Assembly: GCF_036206005.1 (NCBI RefSeq) | Contig: NZ_CP108143.1 | Coordinates: 4,989,501 to 5,053,500, forward strand | Source: Streptomyces sp. NBC_00178 | Lineage (GTDB): Bacteria; Actinomycetota; Actinomycetes; Streptomycetales; Streptomycetaceae | Direction: 5' to 3' | DNA length: 64,000 nucleotides | Part shown: piece by piece, positions 35,292 through 42,576 of the stretch | Position numbering within the stretch: the stretch's first letter is position 1 | How the letters are laid out: every line of letters starts with the position of its first letter | The notes under the pieces: model-generated | Told to the model about the DNA's origin: nothing | The model's input: only the letters and a program-made list of their open reading frames with translations | The model's database searches: none | Made by a program: the position numbers and the translations under genes

Positions 35292-37064
35292 ATGTCGCTC
35301 ACTTCGCAGAGTGCGGTGGTCCGCCGGCTGATCGTCAGCCCCGGCTCCGCGCCCCGGCAGCACGCCCGGGTCATCGCCTCGGCCGCCGGTGTGTCGGCGG
35401 TGCTGCGCGCCTTCGGACGCGCCCCCCAGGACCTCCCCGCCCGCACCGTCGTGCTCATCGGAGCCGCCGCGATCGACGCCGGACTGCGCCCGGAGCACGA
35501 GGGATTCACCGTCCGCACCGAACCCACCCCGGCCCGCGCGCTGCGCCGGGCCCACCGGGAACTCCACGAGGGCACGGCCGACCTCGCCCTCGTCGCCGGC
35601 TTCGGCGAACCCGACCCCCAGACCATCACCGTCCACGCCGTCAGACGCGCCGCCGAAGCAGTCGCGGACGGCGACTCCGTCCTCGGCGTGCTCGACCTCA
35701 CCGAGCCCCGCGAGGACACCTCCCCGCCACTGCGCCCCCTGCACCGCGACCCGCGCGGCACCGACCCGGACCGCCACCGGCTGCTCCTCTGGTCCGGGCG
35801 CGACGCCGCGGACGAGAGCCGGGTCCGCGACGGACTCCTGCCGATGCTCGGAGGCGTCCACCGCGAGATCTACCCCGCCCTGCCGACCGCCGTCCCCTGC
35901 GGGACCGCGCCCGGCGCGGTCCGCGGCGGGGTCGTGGCCGTCTCCGCGCTCGCCGCCCGCGCGGTCCACCAGGCGCGCAGCGCGGACGGCTCACGTCCCC
36001 GGCCGATCGCCCTGCTCTTCCCCGGCCAGGGCTCCCAGCACGCCGGGATGGCGGCCGGCCTCTACGGCACCGAACCCGTCTTCACCGCCGCCGTCGACGC
36101 CGCCCTTTCGTACATGGGCGACGAGGGACCGCGCATCCGCGCCGACTGGCTCGACCCGGCCCGCGCCGCCATCGGCATCGACGACGTACGCCGCGCCCAG
36201 CCGCTCCTCTTCGCCGTCGACTACGCCCTCGGCAAGCTGGTGCTCAGCTGGGGCGTCCGGCCGACCGCGCTGCTCGGACACAGCGCCGGTGAACTCGTCG
36301 CGGCGACATTCGCCGGAATCGTCTCCCTGCGCGACGCGGTCACGATGGTCATGGCCCGTGTCAGGGAGGCCGTGAAGATCCAGGCGGGCGGCATGCTCGC
36401 CGTCGCCGCCGGCGAGGAGACGGTGCTGCCGTACCTCACGGCCGATGTCGCGGTCGCGGCGGTCAACGCCAACCAGCAGGTGATGCTGGCGGGTTCGAAG
36501 GGACCCCTCACGGAGGTCGCCGCGCGACTCAAGGGGGACGGGCTCACGGTGGTGACGGTCCCCGCCACCAGCCCCTTCCACTCCCCGGCCATGGCCCCCG
36601 CCTCCGACGCGGTCGAGGCCGACTACCGCGAGATTCCCCTCCGGGAACCGCGCATGCCCCTCTACTCCGGTTACACCGGGGCCATGATGAGCCCCGAGGA
36701 GGCCCGCAGCCCGCGCTTCTGGGCCCGCCAGATCACCGACACCGTCTACTTCCTCAACGCCCTCGACGAACTGCTGGCGGCCGACGACGTCCTGCTGATC
36801 GAGGTCGGCCCCCGCCAGACGCTCACGGCCTTCGCCCGCAGGCACCGCTCCCTGCGCCTCGGCGCCGGCGCGGTGACGCCTCTCCTCCCGGCCCGCGCCG
36901 GCACCCCCGAGGCCGACCGCCAGTCCGTGCTCACGGCGGCGGCCCGCATCTGGACCGAGGGCCACGACCTGGACCTCAACGCGGTCTCCAGGCTGTGGAC
37001 ATGGAGCGCCCCGGAGCCCGCCGGAACGGCTCGCCGCGCGACCCCGGAGGCACAACTCGCATGA
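35292..37064 (+). CDS. Malonyl-CoA:ACP acyltransferase with degenerate KS-like N-terminal region
   Basis: The 590-aa protein has a complete transacylase domain from about residue 237: LLFPGQGSQHAGMAAGL, nucleophile Ser331 in LLGHSAGELVAA, and HSPAMAPASD for the histidine. The first 230 residues are unusual. They contain ALRRAHRELHEGTADLALVA and AAEAVADGDSVLGVLDL, which resemble stretches of a ketosynthase without its active-site motifs. The intact AT probably supplies malonyl or starter units to the ACP. The extension may be a remnant KS or a docking region. Confidence 0.85.
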   Translation: MSLTSQSAVVRRLIVSPGSAPRQHARVIASAAGVSAVLRAFGRAPQDLPARTVVLIGAAAIDAGLRPEHEGFTVRTEPTPARALRRAHRELHEGTADLALVAGFGEPDPQTITVHAVRRAAEAVADGDSVLGVLDLTEPREDTSPPLRPLHRDPRGTDPDRHRLLLWSGRDAADESRVRDGLLPMLGGVHREIYPALPTAVPCGTAPGAVRGGVVAVSALAARAVHQARSADGSRPRPIALLFPGQGSQHAGMAAGLYGTEPVFTAAVDAALSYMGDEGPRIRADWLDPARAAIGIDDVRRAQPLLFAVDYALGKLVLSWGVRPTALLGHSAGELVAATFAGIVSLRDAVTMVMARVREAVKIQAGGMLAVAAGEETVLPYLTADVAVAAVNANQQVMLAGSKGPLTEVAARLKGDGLTVVTVPATSPFHSPAMAPASDAVEADYREIPLREPRMPLYSGYTGAMMSPEEARSPRFWARQITDTVYFLNALDELLAADDVLLIEVGPRQTLTAFARRHRSLRLGAGAVTPLLPARAGTPEADRQSVLTAAARIWTEGHDLDLNAVSRLWTWSAPEPAGTARRATPEAQLA

Positions 37065-37288
37065 GATACGTGACCCGAGCACTGCACGAGATCTACGCCT
37101 CGCTCACCGCGGCCGGCTGGATCTGGATGGGGCTGCCGCTGGGCGGACCGTTCCTCCCGGCGGTCGCCCCGGCCCTGACGGGCCCGCCGGAGGGCCACCC
37201 GGAGCGGGTCCGCCCCGACCAGCCGCTGACCCACACGGAACGCGCCCTGCGGGAACAGCTCCTGGCGCCGACGGGGGAGCGGGGCTGA
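37061..37288 (+). CDS. Small DUF6059-like protein
   Basis: The 75-aa product overlaps the acyltransferase stop by ATGA. It has a short hydrophobic segment (AAGWIWMGLPLGGPF) and a charged tail GHPERVRPDQPLTHTERALR, a pattern I associate with the DUF6059 family found in Streptomyces clusters. The function is unknown. Coupling to the AT suggests an accessory role in the synthase. It is the last gene of the cluster on this side. Confidence 0.65.
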   Translation: MRYVTRALHEIYASLTAAGWIWMGLPLGGPFLPAVAPALTGPPEGHPERVRPDQPLTHTERALREQLLAPTGERG

Positions 37289-37349
37289 CTCCGCGAACCC
37301 CGGACACCTCGCCGTGCGGGCACGGCTGCGCGGCGGTGCCGTGGGCGTG

Positions 37350-37382
37350 CGGTGGCCCCCCCCCCGGACGGAGGGGCCACCG
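37350..37382 (+). terminator. Terminator at the right end of the cluster
   Basis: A 10-bp stem (CGGTGGCCCC / GGGGCCACCG) encloses a run of ten C residues (37356-37365 in total). It separates the cluster from the conserved chromosomal genes. Confidence 0.6.
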
Positions 37383-37493
37383 TGCGCATGCCCGCGCAGG
37401 ACCCGGCGGCCTCCGGCATGCCCCTCGGAGCGCTTTAATCGCATGCAAGATCGACTCTTCGTGCGATAGCTTCCTGGCATTCCGAGGGGCGAA

Positions 37494-38225
37494 GTGACGA
37501 AGCTCAACCAGATCATCGCCGTGGAGAAGGGTGTCAGGAGCAAGTCGCTCCAGGACATCACCGCGGCCCACCACAAGGTCCAGAAGCCCGCGCTGCTGGC
37601 CGGTATCTCGCGTACCTACCAGCCGAAGGACGAGGAGGGCGAGCAGCTGCCGCCCGAGTCCTCCCGCGTGCAGGTGAAGGCCGAGGACGCGCTGCGTGAG
37701 ATGTCCGGCTCGCTGACCTGGCTGTTCGACGTGACCGCCACCAAGGACTGGGCCAACTGCTCGGCCCGCGCGGACGTGTCCGTCGACGGACGGGTGATCG
37801 TCCCCGAAGTCCCCGTCAGCTACCTGCTCTTCCTGGAGAAGCAGCTCACCGACCTCCACACCTTCGTGAAGAAGCTCCCCGTCCTGGACGCCTCGGAGTC
37901 CTGGTCCCTCGACCCGTCGACCGACTGGTGGAAGACGGACCCGGTGCGCACGATCCGCACGAAGAAGGTCCCGCGCAACCACGTCAAGGCCGAGGCGACG
38001 GAGAAGCACCCGGCCCAGGTCGACGTGTACTACGAGGACGTGCCGATCGGGTACTGGACGACCGTGAAGTTCTCCGGAGCGCTGCCGGCGCGACGCGTGA
38101 ACGAACTCCTGGAGCGGGTCGAGAAGCTCCAGCAGGCGGTGAAGTACGCCCGCGAGGAGGCCAACGGCGCCGAGGTCACCGACCAGCGGGTCGGCGACGC
38201 CGTGTTCGGTTACCTGTTCGGCTGA
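37494..38225 (+). CDS. Conserved hypothetical protein (DUF7873-like)
   Basis: This 243-aa soluble protein begins at GTG 37494 with GAGGGGCGA upstream. It has no membrane segment or known catalytic motif. The opening is basic (LNQIIAVEKGVRSKSLQDIT), the middle has several Trp residues (SLTWLF, SWSLDPSTDWWKT), and the C-terminus is a helix rich in Glu and Lys (VNELLERVEKLQQAVKYARE). I recognise it as widespread in Streptomyces and related phage or plasmid genomes but cannot assign a function. It directly precedes the tRNA-like elements. Confidence 0.8.
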   Translation: MTKLNQIIAVEKGVRSKSLQDITAAHHKVQKPALLAGISRTYQPKDEEGEQLPPESSRVQVKAEDALREMSGSLTWLFDVTATKDWANCSARADVSVDGRVIVPEVPVSYLLFLEKQLTDLHTFVKKLPVLDASESWSLDPSTDWWKTDPVRTIRTKKVPRNHVKAEATEKHPAQVDVYYEDVPIGYWTTVKFSGALPARRVNELLERVEKLQQAVKYAREEANGAEVTDQRVGDAVFGYLFG

Positions 38226-38345
38226 CGACGGCCACCGGTAACATCCCCCATCGCCCCCGCGTACGACGCGGGGGTCGCGCAACCGACGTGCGCCGGAACC
38301 GATTCCGGCGTACGGCAGGAGCGCAAGCTGAAACTGACGTTCAGC
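38226..38345. other. Gap between the DUF7873-like gene and the tRNA-like elements
   Basis: No gene is seen. Two hairpins can form: CGCCGG-AACCGATT-CCGGCG (38291-38310) and GCUGAA-ACUGACG-UUCAGC (38327-38345). The second looks like an isolated anticodon arm but has C, not U, before the central triplet. Confidence 0.4.
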
Positions 38346-38440
38346 CTGAAGACGCGGTCACAGTGAAGGTTCGAGTCCTTCCCCCGGCACCACGCGCCGG
38401 GGTAGCCCAACACGGCAGAGGCATCCGTGATCACACTCAG
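38346..38440 (+). tRNA. Candidate circularly permuted tRNA gene 1 (3' half before 5' half)
   Basis: A T-arm GAAGG-UUCGAGU-CCUUC (38365-38381) is followed by CCCCGGC, A and CCA (38382-38392). After a 3-nt spacer comes GCCGGGG (38396-38402), the exact 7/7 complement of that acceptor strand. Then come UA at positions 8-9 and a D-arm GCC-(12-nt loop with AACACGG and AGA)-GGC, like class II tRNA-Leu. The outer segments GUGAUC (38427-38432) and GGUCAC (38356-38361) can pair as an anticodon stem. A weak point is a 4-nt linker before that stem and no U33, so the identity is unresolved. No conventional linear cloverleaf fits. Confidence 0.45.
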
Positions 38441-38484
38441 ACTCTCGCTCCAGATTCAGCATCGCCACCGACTGCCGGATCGAC

Positions 38485-38587
38485 CGGTTGCGGACGAACA
38501 CCGTTGAATGCGGGTTCGAATCCGGCCTGCGCCTCTCCCTGGCGCGGTAGTTCAAAGGCAGAACGCGACGGTATGACGACTGATCCG
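38485..38587 (+). tRNA. Candidate circularly permuted tRNA gene 2 (3' half before 5' half)
   Basis: A T-arm with loop UUCGAAU (38510-38526, one mismatch in the stem) is followed by CUGCGCC (38527-38533). After 7 nt comes GGCGCGG (38541-38547), which pairs with it (six Watson-Crick pairs plus one G-U). UA and a perfect D-stem GUUC/GAAC around AAAGGCA (38550-38564) follow. CGACGGU (38566-38572) pairs over 7 bp with ACCGUUG (38500-38506), forming the anticodon stem and closing base pairs and keeping U33. Flanking CGACUG (38577-38582) and CGGUUG (38485-38490) also pair. The anticodon depends on the unknown joining site. Confidence 0.45.
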
Positions 38588-38633
38588 CACCCTTAAACGG
38601 CGCCGGCACGCGCAACGGGTGGCATCCTCAGGG

Positions 38634-38661
38634 GCCCGGGAGCTGGATACGACTCCCGGGC
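38634..38661 (-). terminator. Hairpin after the EF-G domain IV-like gene
   Basis: A 9-bp stem GCCCGGGAG/CTCCCGGGC with a 10-nt loop lies 11 bp beyond the stop of the leftward gene. It superficially resembles a T-arm plus CCA but has the wrong loop, so I read it as a terminator. Confidence 0.55.
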
Positions 38662-38671
38662 TCCGCCACGC

Positions 38672-39094
38672 TCACGAAGCCCGGCCGCCGCGCTTCCCGG
38701 CACGAGCCGGATCTCCGCGCCCCGGCCAGGTGGCCCAGCGCAGGGCGTCGCCCTCCTCCGGCGGCAGGAGCCCGGCCCCGACCAGTGCGGCCCGCCCCGC
38801 CTGCACACCGGCGATCCGGTAGCCGAACTCAGACGAGTCGACCTCGTGGAACGTGCCGTCCGTGACCAGCACCGCCGCCGCGACCCCGTCCAGCCCCTCC
38901 AGCAGCCCTGCCCGCAGGGCGGGCAGGAGCTCTGCGGGCAGACGACGCTCGGGAACAGCGCTGAACAGCTCGAACCCGCCCCCGGCGCCGGGTGGTTCGA
39001 AGTCGGTGACCACATGGGCGTACGGCCCGCAGGCCCCGATGCCCATCAGCACGCGGACGGTCACGCCCCGCACGGGGCAGGGCAGGTCGGTCAT
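38672..39094 (-). CDS. Stand-alone EF-G domain IV-like protein
   Basis: The 140-aa protein matches the pattern of elongation factor G domain IV: IGACGPYAHVVTDFEPPG, GGGFELFSAVPERRLP, LLPALRAGLLEGLDG, then LVTDGTFHEVDSSEFGYRIA. In EF-G this domain enters the ribosomal A site and mimics a tRNA anticodon arm. No GTPase domain is present, so it cannot act as a translocase by itself. It may bind ribosomes or tRNA-like RNA; the role is unknown. ATG 39094 is the only convincing start. Confidence 0.75.
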   Translation of the reverse strand: MTDLPCPVRGVTVRVLMGIGACGPYAHVVTDFEPPGAGGGFELFSAVPERRLPAELLPALRAGLLEGLDGVAAAVLVTDGTFHEVDSSEFGYRIAGVQAGRAALVGAGLLPPEEGDALRWATWPGRGDPARAGKRGGRAS

Positions 39095-39245
39095 GCCGCC
39101 ACGGTAGTCGGCGGCGGGGTATGAACGGGCGTGACTTCCCCCGACCCGGCACGGACCTGCGCCTCACCGGACCTGCGCCTCACCGGCCCTGCGCCTCACC
39201 GGACTTCCTCGTCGGCGTACACCCGCCCAAGGGCCCACCCGGGGT

Positions 39246-40103
39246 CTATCGACGTTTCAAGACGCCCCACCCACGGCCCGGCTCAGGGATCTTCACCTCG
39301 TCCGCGGCCTGGAGATCGTCGTCTTCGACGACCTCACCCGTGATGACCTGACCACCGACCGGCTCGGCGAGTTCCAAGCCGGCGAGGTGGGTCTTCAGCC
39401 TCTTCGACATGGGACGGAAGGTCGCATAGGTGAGCCCGCCGGACACCGCGGCCCCGACGAGGGGAATCGCCTTCGAGACCGACTTGGCGAAGGTCTGCTT
39501 CGTCATCTCGACGCCGAGGTACTGGGCGACCTTCTTCACGATGGGGTAGATGACACCTTTGGTCAGCGCCTGCTGGGGCAGCTTCTTGGCGACCTGCTCG
39601 GAGATCATCCCGGCCACCTTCCCCACGGCGGCGTTCGCGGACTGCGTTCCGAACATCACTCCGAAGAAGAGCGTGAGCACTCCCTTGGTGGCGTCGTCGA
39701 GTTCGTCGCTGTCGGCGGAGAAGAGATCGGGCCAGCTGTAGAGGTAGGCGAGTTTCTGCGCGATGCGCAGCATGTGTGCGACGTACTGGGCCAGATCGGC
39801 CGGCACCGTGGCGGGAAGAGCGAGGACTCCAGGAAGGCCGGCAGCCGCGGAGACCGCGCTCACCTTGGCTGTCTCATAGCGGATGGAGGCGTCGGCAACC
39901 CTGTTCAGAACATCAAGAGGGATGCCCGCCGCTGCGGGACTCTCCTCCATCGCTCGGCGCAGCTGATCGTCCGTGCAATGACGTGCCAGGGCGGTCCGGA
40001 GGTACGCCTCCCTGTCGACCCGCACCCCTGGCAGCCTTGCCGCGCCCGCCAGAAGAGCGGAGAAGCGCGACTCCGGGTTCTCGCTCACTTGTCCCGTGAC
40101 CAT
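39246..40103 (-). CDS. EcsC family protein
   Basis: The 285-aa product resembles the EcsC family. It has hydrophobic glycine-rich helices (AAGLPGVLALPATVPADLAQ, VLTLFFGVMFGTQSANAA, ISKAIPLVGAAVSGGL-type segments) and the family segment VAHMLRIAQKLAYLYSWPDL. EcsC proteins are poorly understood and were first linked to the EcsAB transporter locus. The tail after residue 240 is acidic and variable. ATG 40103 starts the frame. It stands alone on the minus strand. Confidence 0.78.
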   Translation of the reverse strand: MVTGQVSENPESRFSALLAGAARLPGVRVDREAYLRTALARHCTDDQLRRAMEESPAAAGIPLDVLNRVADASIRYETAKVSAVSAAAGLPGVLALPATVPADLAQYVAHMLRIAQKLAYLYSWPDLFSADSDELDDATKGVLTLFFGVMFGTQSANAAVGKVAGMISEQVAKKLPQQALTKGVIYPIVKKVAQYLGVEMTKQTFAKSVSKAIPLVGAAVSGGLTYATFRPMSKRLKTHLAGLELAEPVGGQVITGEVVEDDDLQAADEVKIPEPGRGWGVLKRR

Positions 40104-40669
40104 GCCGGGAACGTACAGCAGACGAGTGTTCCGTATCCCCCGAATCGGTCATCGTGATCGCGCATGCGGGGGCACGGGCGCCCCGGAGGCGGGCAACTCA
40201 TCACGCGGGCGGCCGGCTTCGCCCTGGCCGGTGAGGGCACGGAAGCCTCGGGTGCGCAGAGGGGGCCGGCTTGGTGCGGAGTGCTCGGTGAGTCGTGCGG
40301 CGGCACACCCGGGACACGGGCCGACATCGACCTCCCCGACCGGGTGCGGGGCGGGCGCGCGCGACGCGTACAGGTACGCAGACGCGGTTCGCGGCGGGAC
40401 GCCTGATGACCGTTCTCGTGGAGTTCGGGACACCTCGGCTGCCGTGGCACCCGGTCCGTGGCCGACGCCAACCCGGGAGCGGGTGCGTCCATGCCGAAGG
40501 CAGGGTGATTGCCAGCTCCGGCTCCTGAACCACGGCGGGGCCGGCCGTCTCGTACCGAGCCATGGACCTGCCGTGCGGAATGCCCCGGTGTGAGCTCCCG
40601 CAGACATGAAAAAGACCCCGATCGCAGCGTTTCCGCTGTTCACGGGGTCTTTCGGCACTTCCTGCGAAG
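40104..40669. other. Non-coding gap beside tRNA-Arg
   Basis: Open frames exist on both strands but have poor codon bias and no recognisable pattern, so I call no gene. The right end holds the tRNA terminator. Sequence next to a tRNA gene without core genes is a common place for integrative elements, but I see no integrase or attachment repeat here. Confidence 0.5.
40607..40652 (-). terminator. Intrinsic terminator of tRNA-Arg
   Basis: A 10-bp stem AAAGACCCCG/CGGGGTCTTT lies just beyond the tRNA 3' end. On the minus strand it is followed by a run of five T residues. Confidence 0.85.
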
Positions 40670-40741
40670 TGCCCCCGGCAGGATTCGAACCTGCGCACCC
40701 GGCTCCGGAGGCCGATGCTCTATCCCCTGAGCTACGGGGGC
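40670..40741 (-). tRNA. tRNA-Arg (anticodon CCG)
   Basis: A complete 72-nt cloverleaf is readable on the minus strand: acceptor GCCCCCG/CGGGGGC, U8 A9, D-stem GCUC/GAGC, anticodon stem UCGGC/GCCGG with loop CUCCGGA giving anticodon CCG, T-arm GCAGG-UUCGAAU-CCUGC and discriminator A. CCA is not encoded. Confidence 0.97.
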
Positions 40742-40985
40742 GATGTCGCTGCTCTCGGCGGCGACGAGTGAAACCCTACCAGCTCCGACCGGGTGTCCGG
40801 GAACAGGTATTTCCGCGTCGCGGGCACGCGCCGGGGTCCCGTGTGCCCGGACCGTCGCGGGGCGGGGCGCGGCGGTCCGCCGACGCGGTCCGCGGGCGGC
40901 GGGCGGAGGGGTTCCGGCCATCTCCCCGCAGGCGGAAGTGGGCAAAACCCGGACGCAGCTCCTCCGCCCGACCTACCCTCGAAGG

Positions 40986-41420
40986 GTGTCAGGGGCGTAC
41001 GGCCGCGTGCTTGTTGTGGACGACAACAAGGTCATCCGGCAGCTGATCAGGGTCAATCTCGAGCTGGAGGGCTTCGAGGTCGTGACCGCGGCCGACGGCG
41101 TCGAGTGCCTGGACCTGGTGCACGAATTCTGCCCGGATGTCATCACCCTCGACGTGGTGATGCCCCGGCTGGACGGCATCCAGACCGCCGTCCGGCTGCG
41201 CGCCGATCCCAGGACCGGGCATCTGCCCGTCGCCGTGGTGAGCGCGTGCACCCCCTACGAGGTCGACTCCGGTGTGGCCGCCGGGGTCGACGCCTTCCTG
41301 GCGAAACCGTTCGAGCCGAGCGAACTGGTGCGCATGGTGCGCCGTCTCGCGAACCGTGAGGATTCCGGGGCGGCCGACGACAGGAGCGGCGCGGGGACGG
41401 CCGGGAGCGCGGCCGGCTGA
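40986..41420 (+). CDS. Single-domain response regulator
   Basis: The 144-aa receiver domain opens VLVVDDNKVIRQLIRVNLEL, has its phospho-acceptor Asp in VITLDVVMPRLDG near residue 57, and a conserved Lys in FLAKPFEPSEL. No output domain follows, only a short low-complexity tail. Start GTG 40986 is inferred from the domain boundary; the ribosome site GAAGG is unusually close. It lies between tRNA-Arg and the ArgS-related gene, its usual position in Streptomyces. No cognate kinase is adjacent. Confidence 0.85.
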   Translation: MSGAYGRVLVVDDNKVIRQLIRVNLELEGFEVVTAADGVECLDLVHEFCPDVITLDVVMPRLDGIQTAVRLRADPRTGHLPVAVVSACTPYEVDSGVAAGVDAFLAKPFEPSELVRMVRRLANREDSGAADDRSGAGTAGSAAG

Positions 41421-41487
41421 CGGGGCCGCTGCCCGCATGGCGAAACCGGTTGGCGAACTGCCCCCCTCCCTCCCATACGCTGGACCC

Positions 41488-42552
41488 GTGACCCCCGCAG
41501 AGCTCTCCCGGACCGTGCTGCGCGCTGTGCGCCGCGCGGTCGACGAGGACGTCCTGCGGGCTCCCGTGCCCACACACGTGCGGGTGGAGCGGACCCGCCC
41601 GGGCGGCAGCGGCGACTACGCCTGCGCCGTCGCCCTCCAGCTGTCGGGTCCGGCCGCCCTCCCGGCGCGCGAGGTCGCGGCGCTGCTGCGCGACCGGGTC
41701 GTCGGTGTGCCCGGCATCGGGCGGGTCGAGATCACCGGCCCCGGATTCCTGAACTTCACGCTCGACTCCTCCGCCGACGCGGACGCCCGGGCCGTGAGCC
41801 TGCGCCAGGTGCGGGAGCGGGGACTCCGGTACGGGTGGGGGGACGAGTACGCGGGGCAGCCCCACCAGCTCCACCACCGGCGCGAGGTCCGGGCGGCCGT
41901 CGTGGCCGGCGCGGTGCGGAAGCTGCTGCGGGCGCAGGGCGCCCCCGTGCGGACCACCTGCGAGGAGGCGCCCGACCCCGACTGGGCGCGGCTCGGCGTC
42001 ACCGTCGACGCCTACGGCCCGCCCCCCGTTCCCCTGACCGGGCCCCGGCCGGTCCCCGCCGGGGCGACGGCCGCGGAGCTGCTGGGGCGGCTCGGCGCCG
42101 ACGCCACCCGCTGGGGCCTGCTGAGGCCCGCCGGACACGACCGCGCGCCCCTCGGCGACGACCTCCTCGTGCAGGCCGAGGCGAATCCGCTCTTCCGCGT
42201 CCGCTACGCCCACGCACGGGCCCGCGCGCTCACCAGGGGGGCGGAGCGACTGGGTCTCGTCGCCGCGTACGAGCAGGACGTCGACGCGCCCGCGCTGCAC
42301 ACCGCGATCGCCGACCACCCCGGTGTCCTCGTCGCGGCGGCCCGTCACCGGGCACCCGACCGGCTGGCCCGGCACCTCGAAACGGTGGCGGACGCCTTCT
42401 TCGACTTCCACGACGCCTGTCCGCCCCTGCCCGCCGGTGACGAGAAACCCTCGGCCGCCCACCGCTCCCGGCTGGCCCTTGCCGAAGCCGCCGGGACGGT
42501 GCTCGCAGGCGGCCTGTCCCTGCTCGGCATCAGTGCCCCCGAACACCTCTGA
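41488..42552 (+). CDS. ArgS-related anticodon-binding protein (NrtL-type), no catalytic core
   Basis: The 354-aa protein has an Arg-tRNA synthetase N-terminal tRNA-recognition domain (ISGPGF-like segment VEITGPGFLNFTL) and a C-terminal DALR anticodon-binding domain (NPLFRVRYAHARARAL, then helical bundle). The catalytic HIGH and KMSKS regions are missing; the middle is a short Pro/Gly-rich linker. It should bind tRNA-Arg or an analogue without aminoacylating it. GTG 41488 begins the N-terminal domain. It precedes lysA by 24 bp, the conserved Streptomyces arrangement. Confidence 0.85.
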   Translation: MTPAELSRTVLRAVRRAVDEDVLRAPVPTHVRVERTRPGGSGDYACAVALQLSGPAALPAREVAALLRDRVVGVPGIGRVEITGPGFLNFTLDSSADADARAVSLRQVRERGLRYGWGDEYAGQPHQLHHRREVRAAVVAGAVRKLLRAQGAPVRTTCEEAPDPDWARLGVTVDAYGPPPVPLTGPRPVPAGATAAELLGRLGADATRWGLLRPAGHDRAPLGDDLLVQAEANPLFRVRYAHARARALTRGAERLGLVAAYEQDVDAPALHTAIADHPGVLVAAARHRAPDRLARHLETVADAFFDFHDACPPLPAGDEKPSAAHRSRLALAEAAGTVLAGGLSLLGISAPEHL

Positions 42553-42576
42553 GAACCGAGAGAGCAGAGCACCACG

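Noticed and set aside
37356..37365. Ten-C homopolymer as a phase-variable tract
   Set aside because: It lies in a terminator loop outside any coding frame.
38292..38389. Selenocysteine or serine tRNA with long variable arm
   Set aside because: The acceptor pairs at only five of seven positions when read linearly, the anticodon-like loop lacks U33 and no UCA anticodon fits; the permuted reading explains the acceptor fully.
38634..38668. A third tRNA-like 3' end (stem plus CTCCGCCA)
   Set aside because: The loop is 10 nt without TTC and no complementary 5' acceptor strand is found nearby; a terminator of the leftward gene is simpler.
40104..40669. Remnant of an integrative element at tRNA-Arg
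   Set aside because: No integrase, no duplicate of the tRNA 3' end and no mobile gene pattern; only the absence of core genes suggested it.
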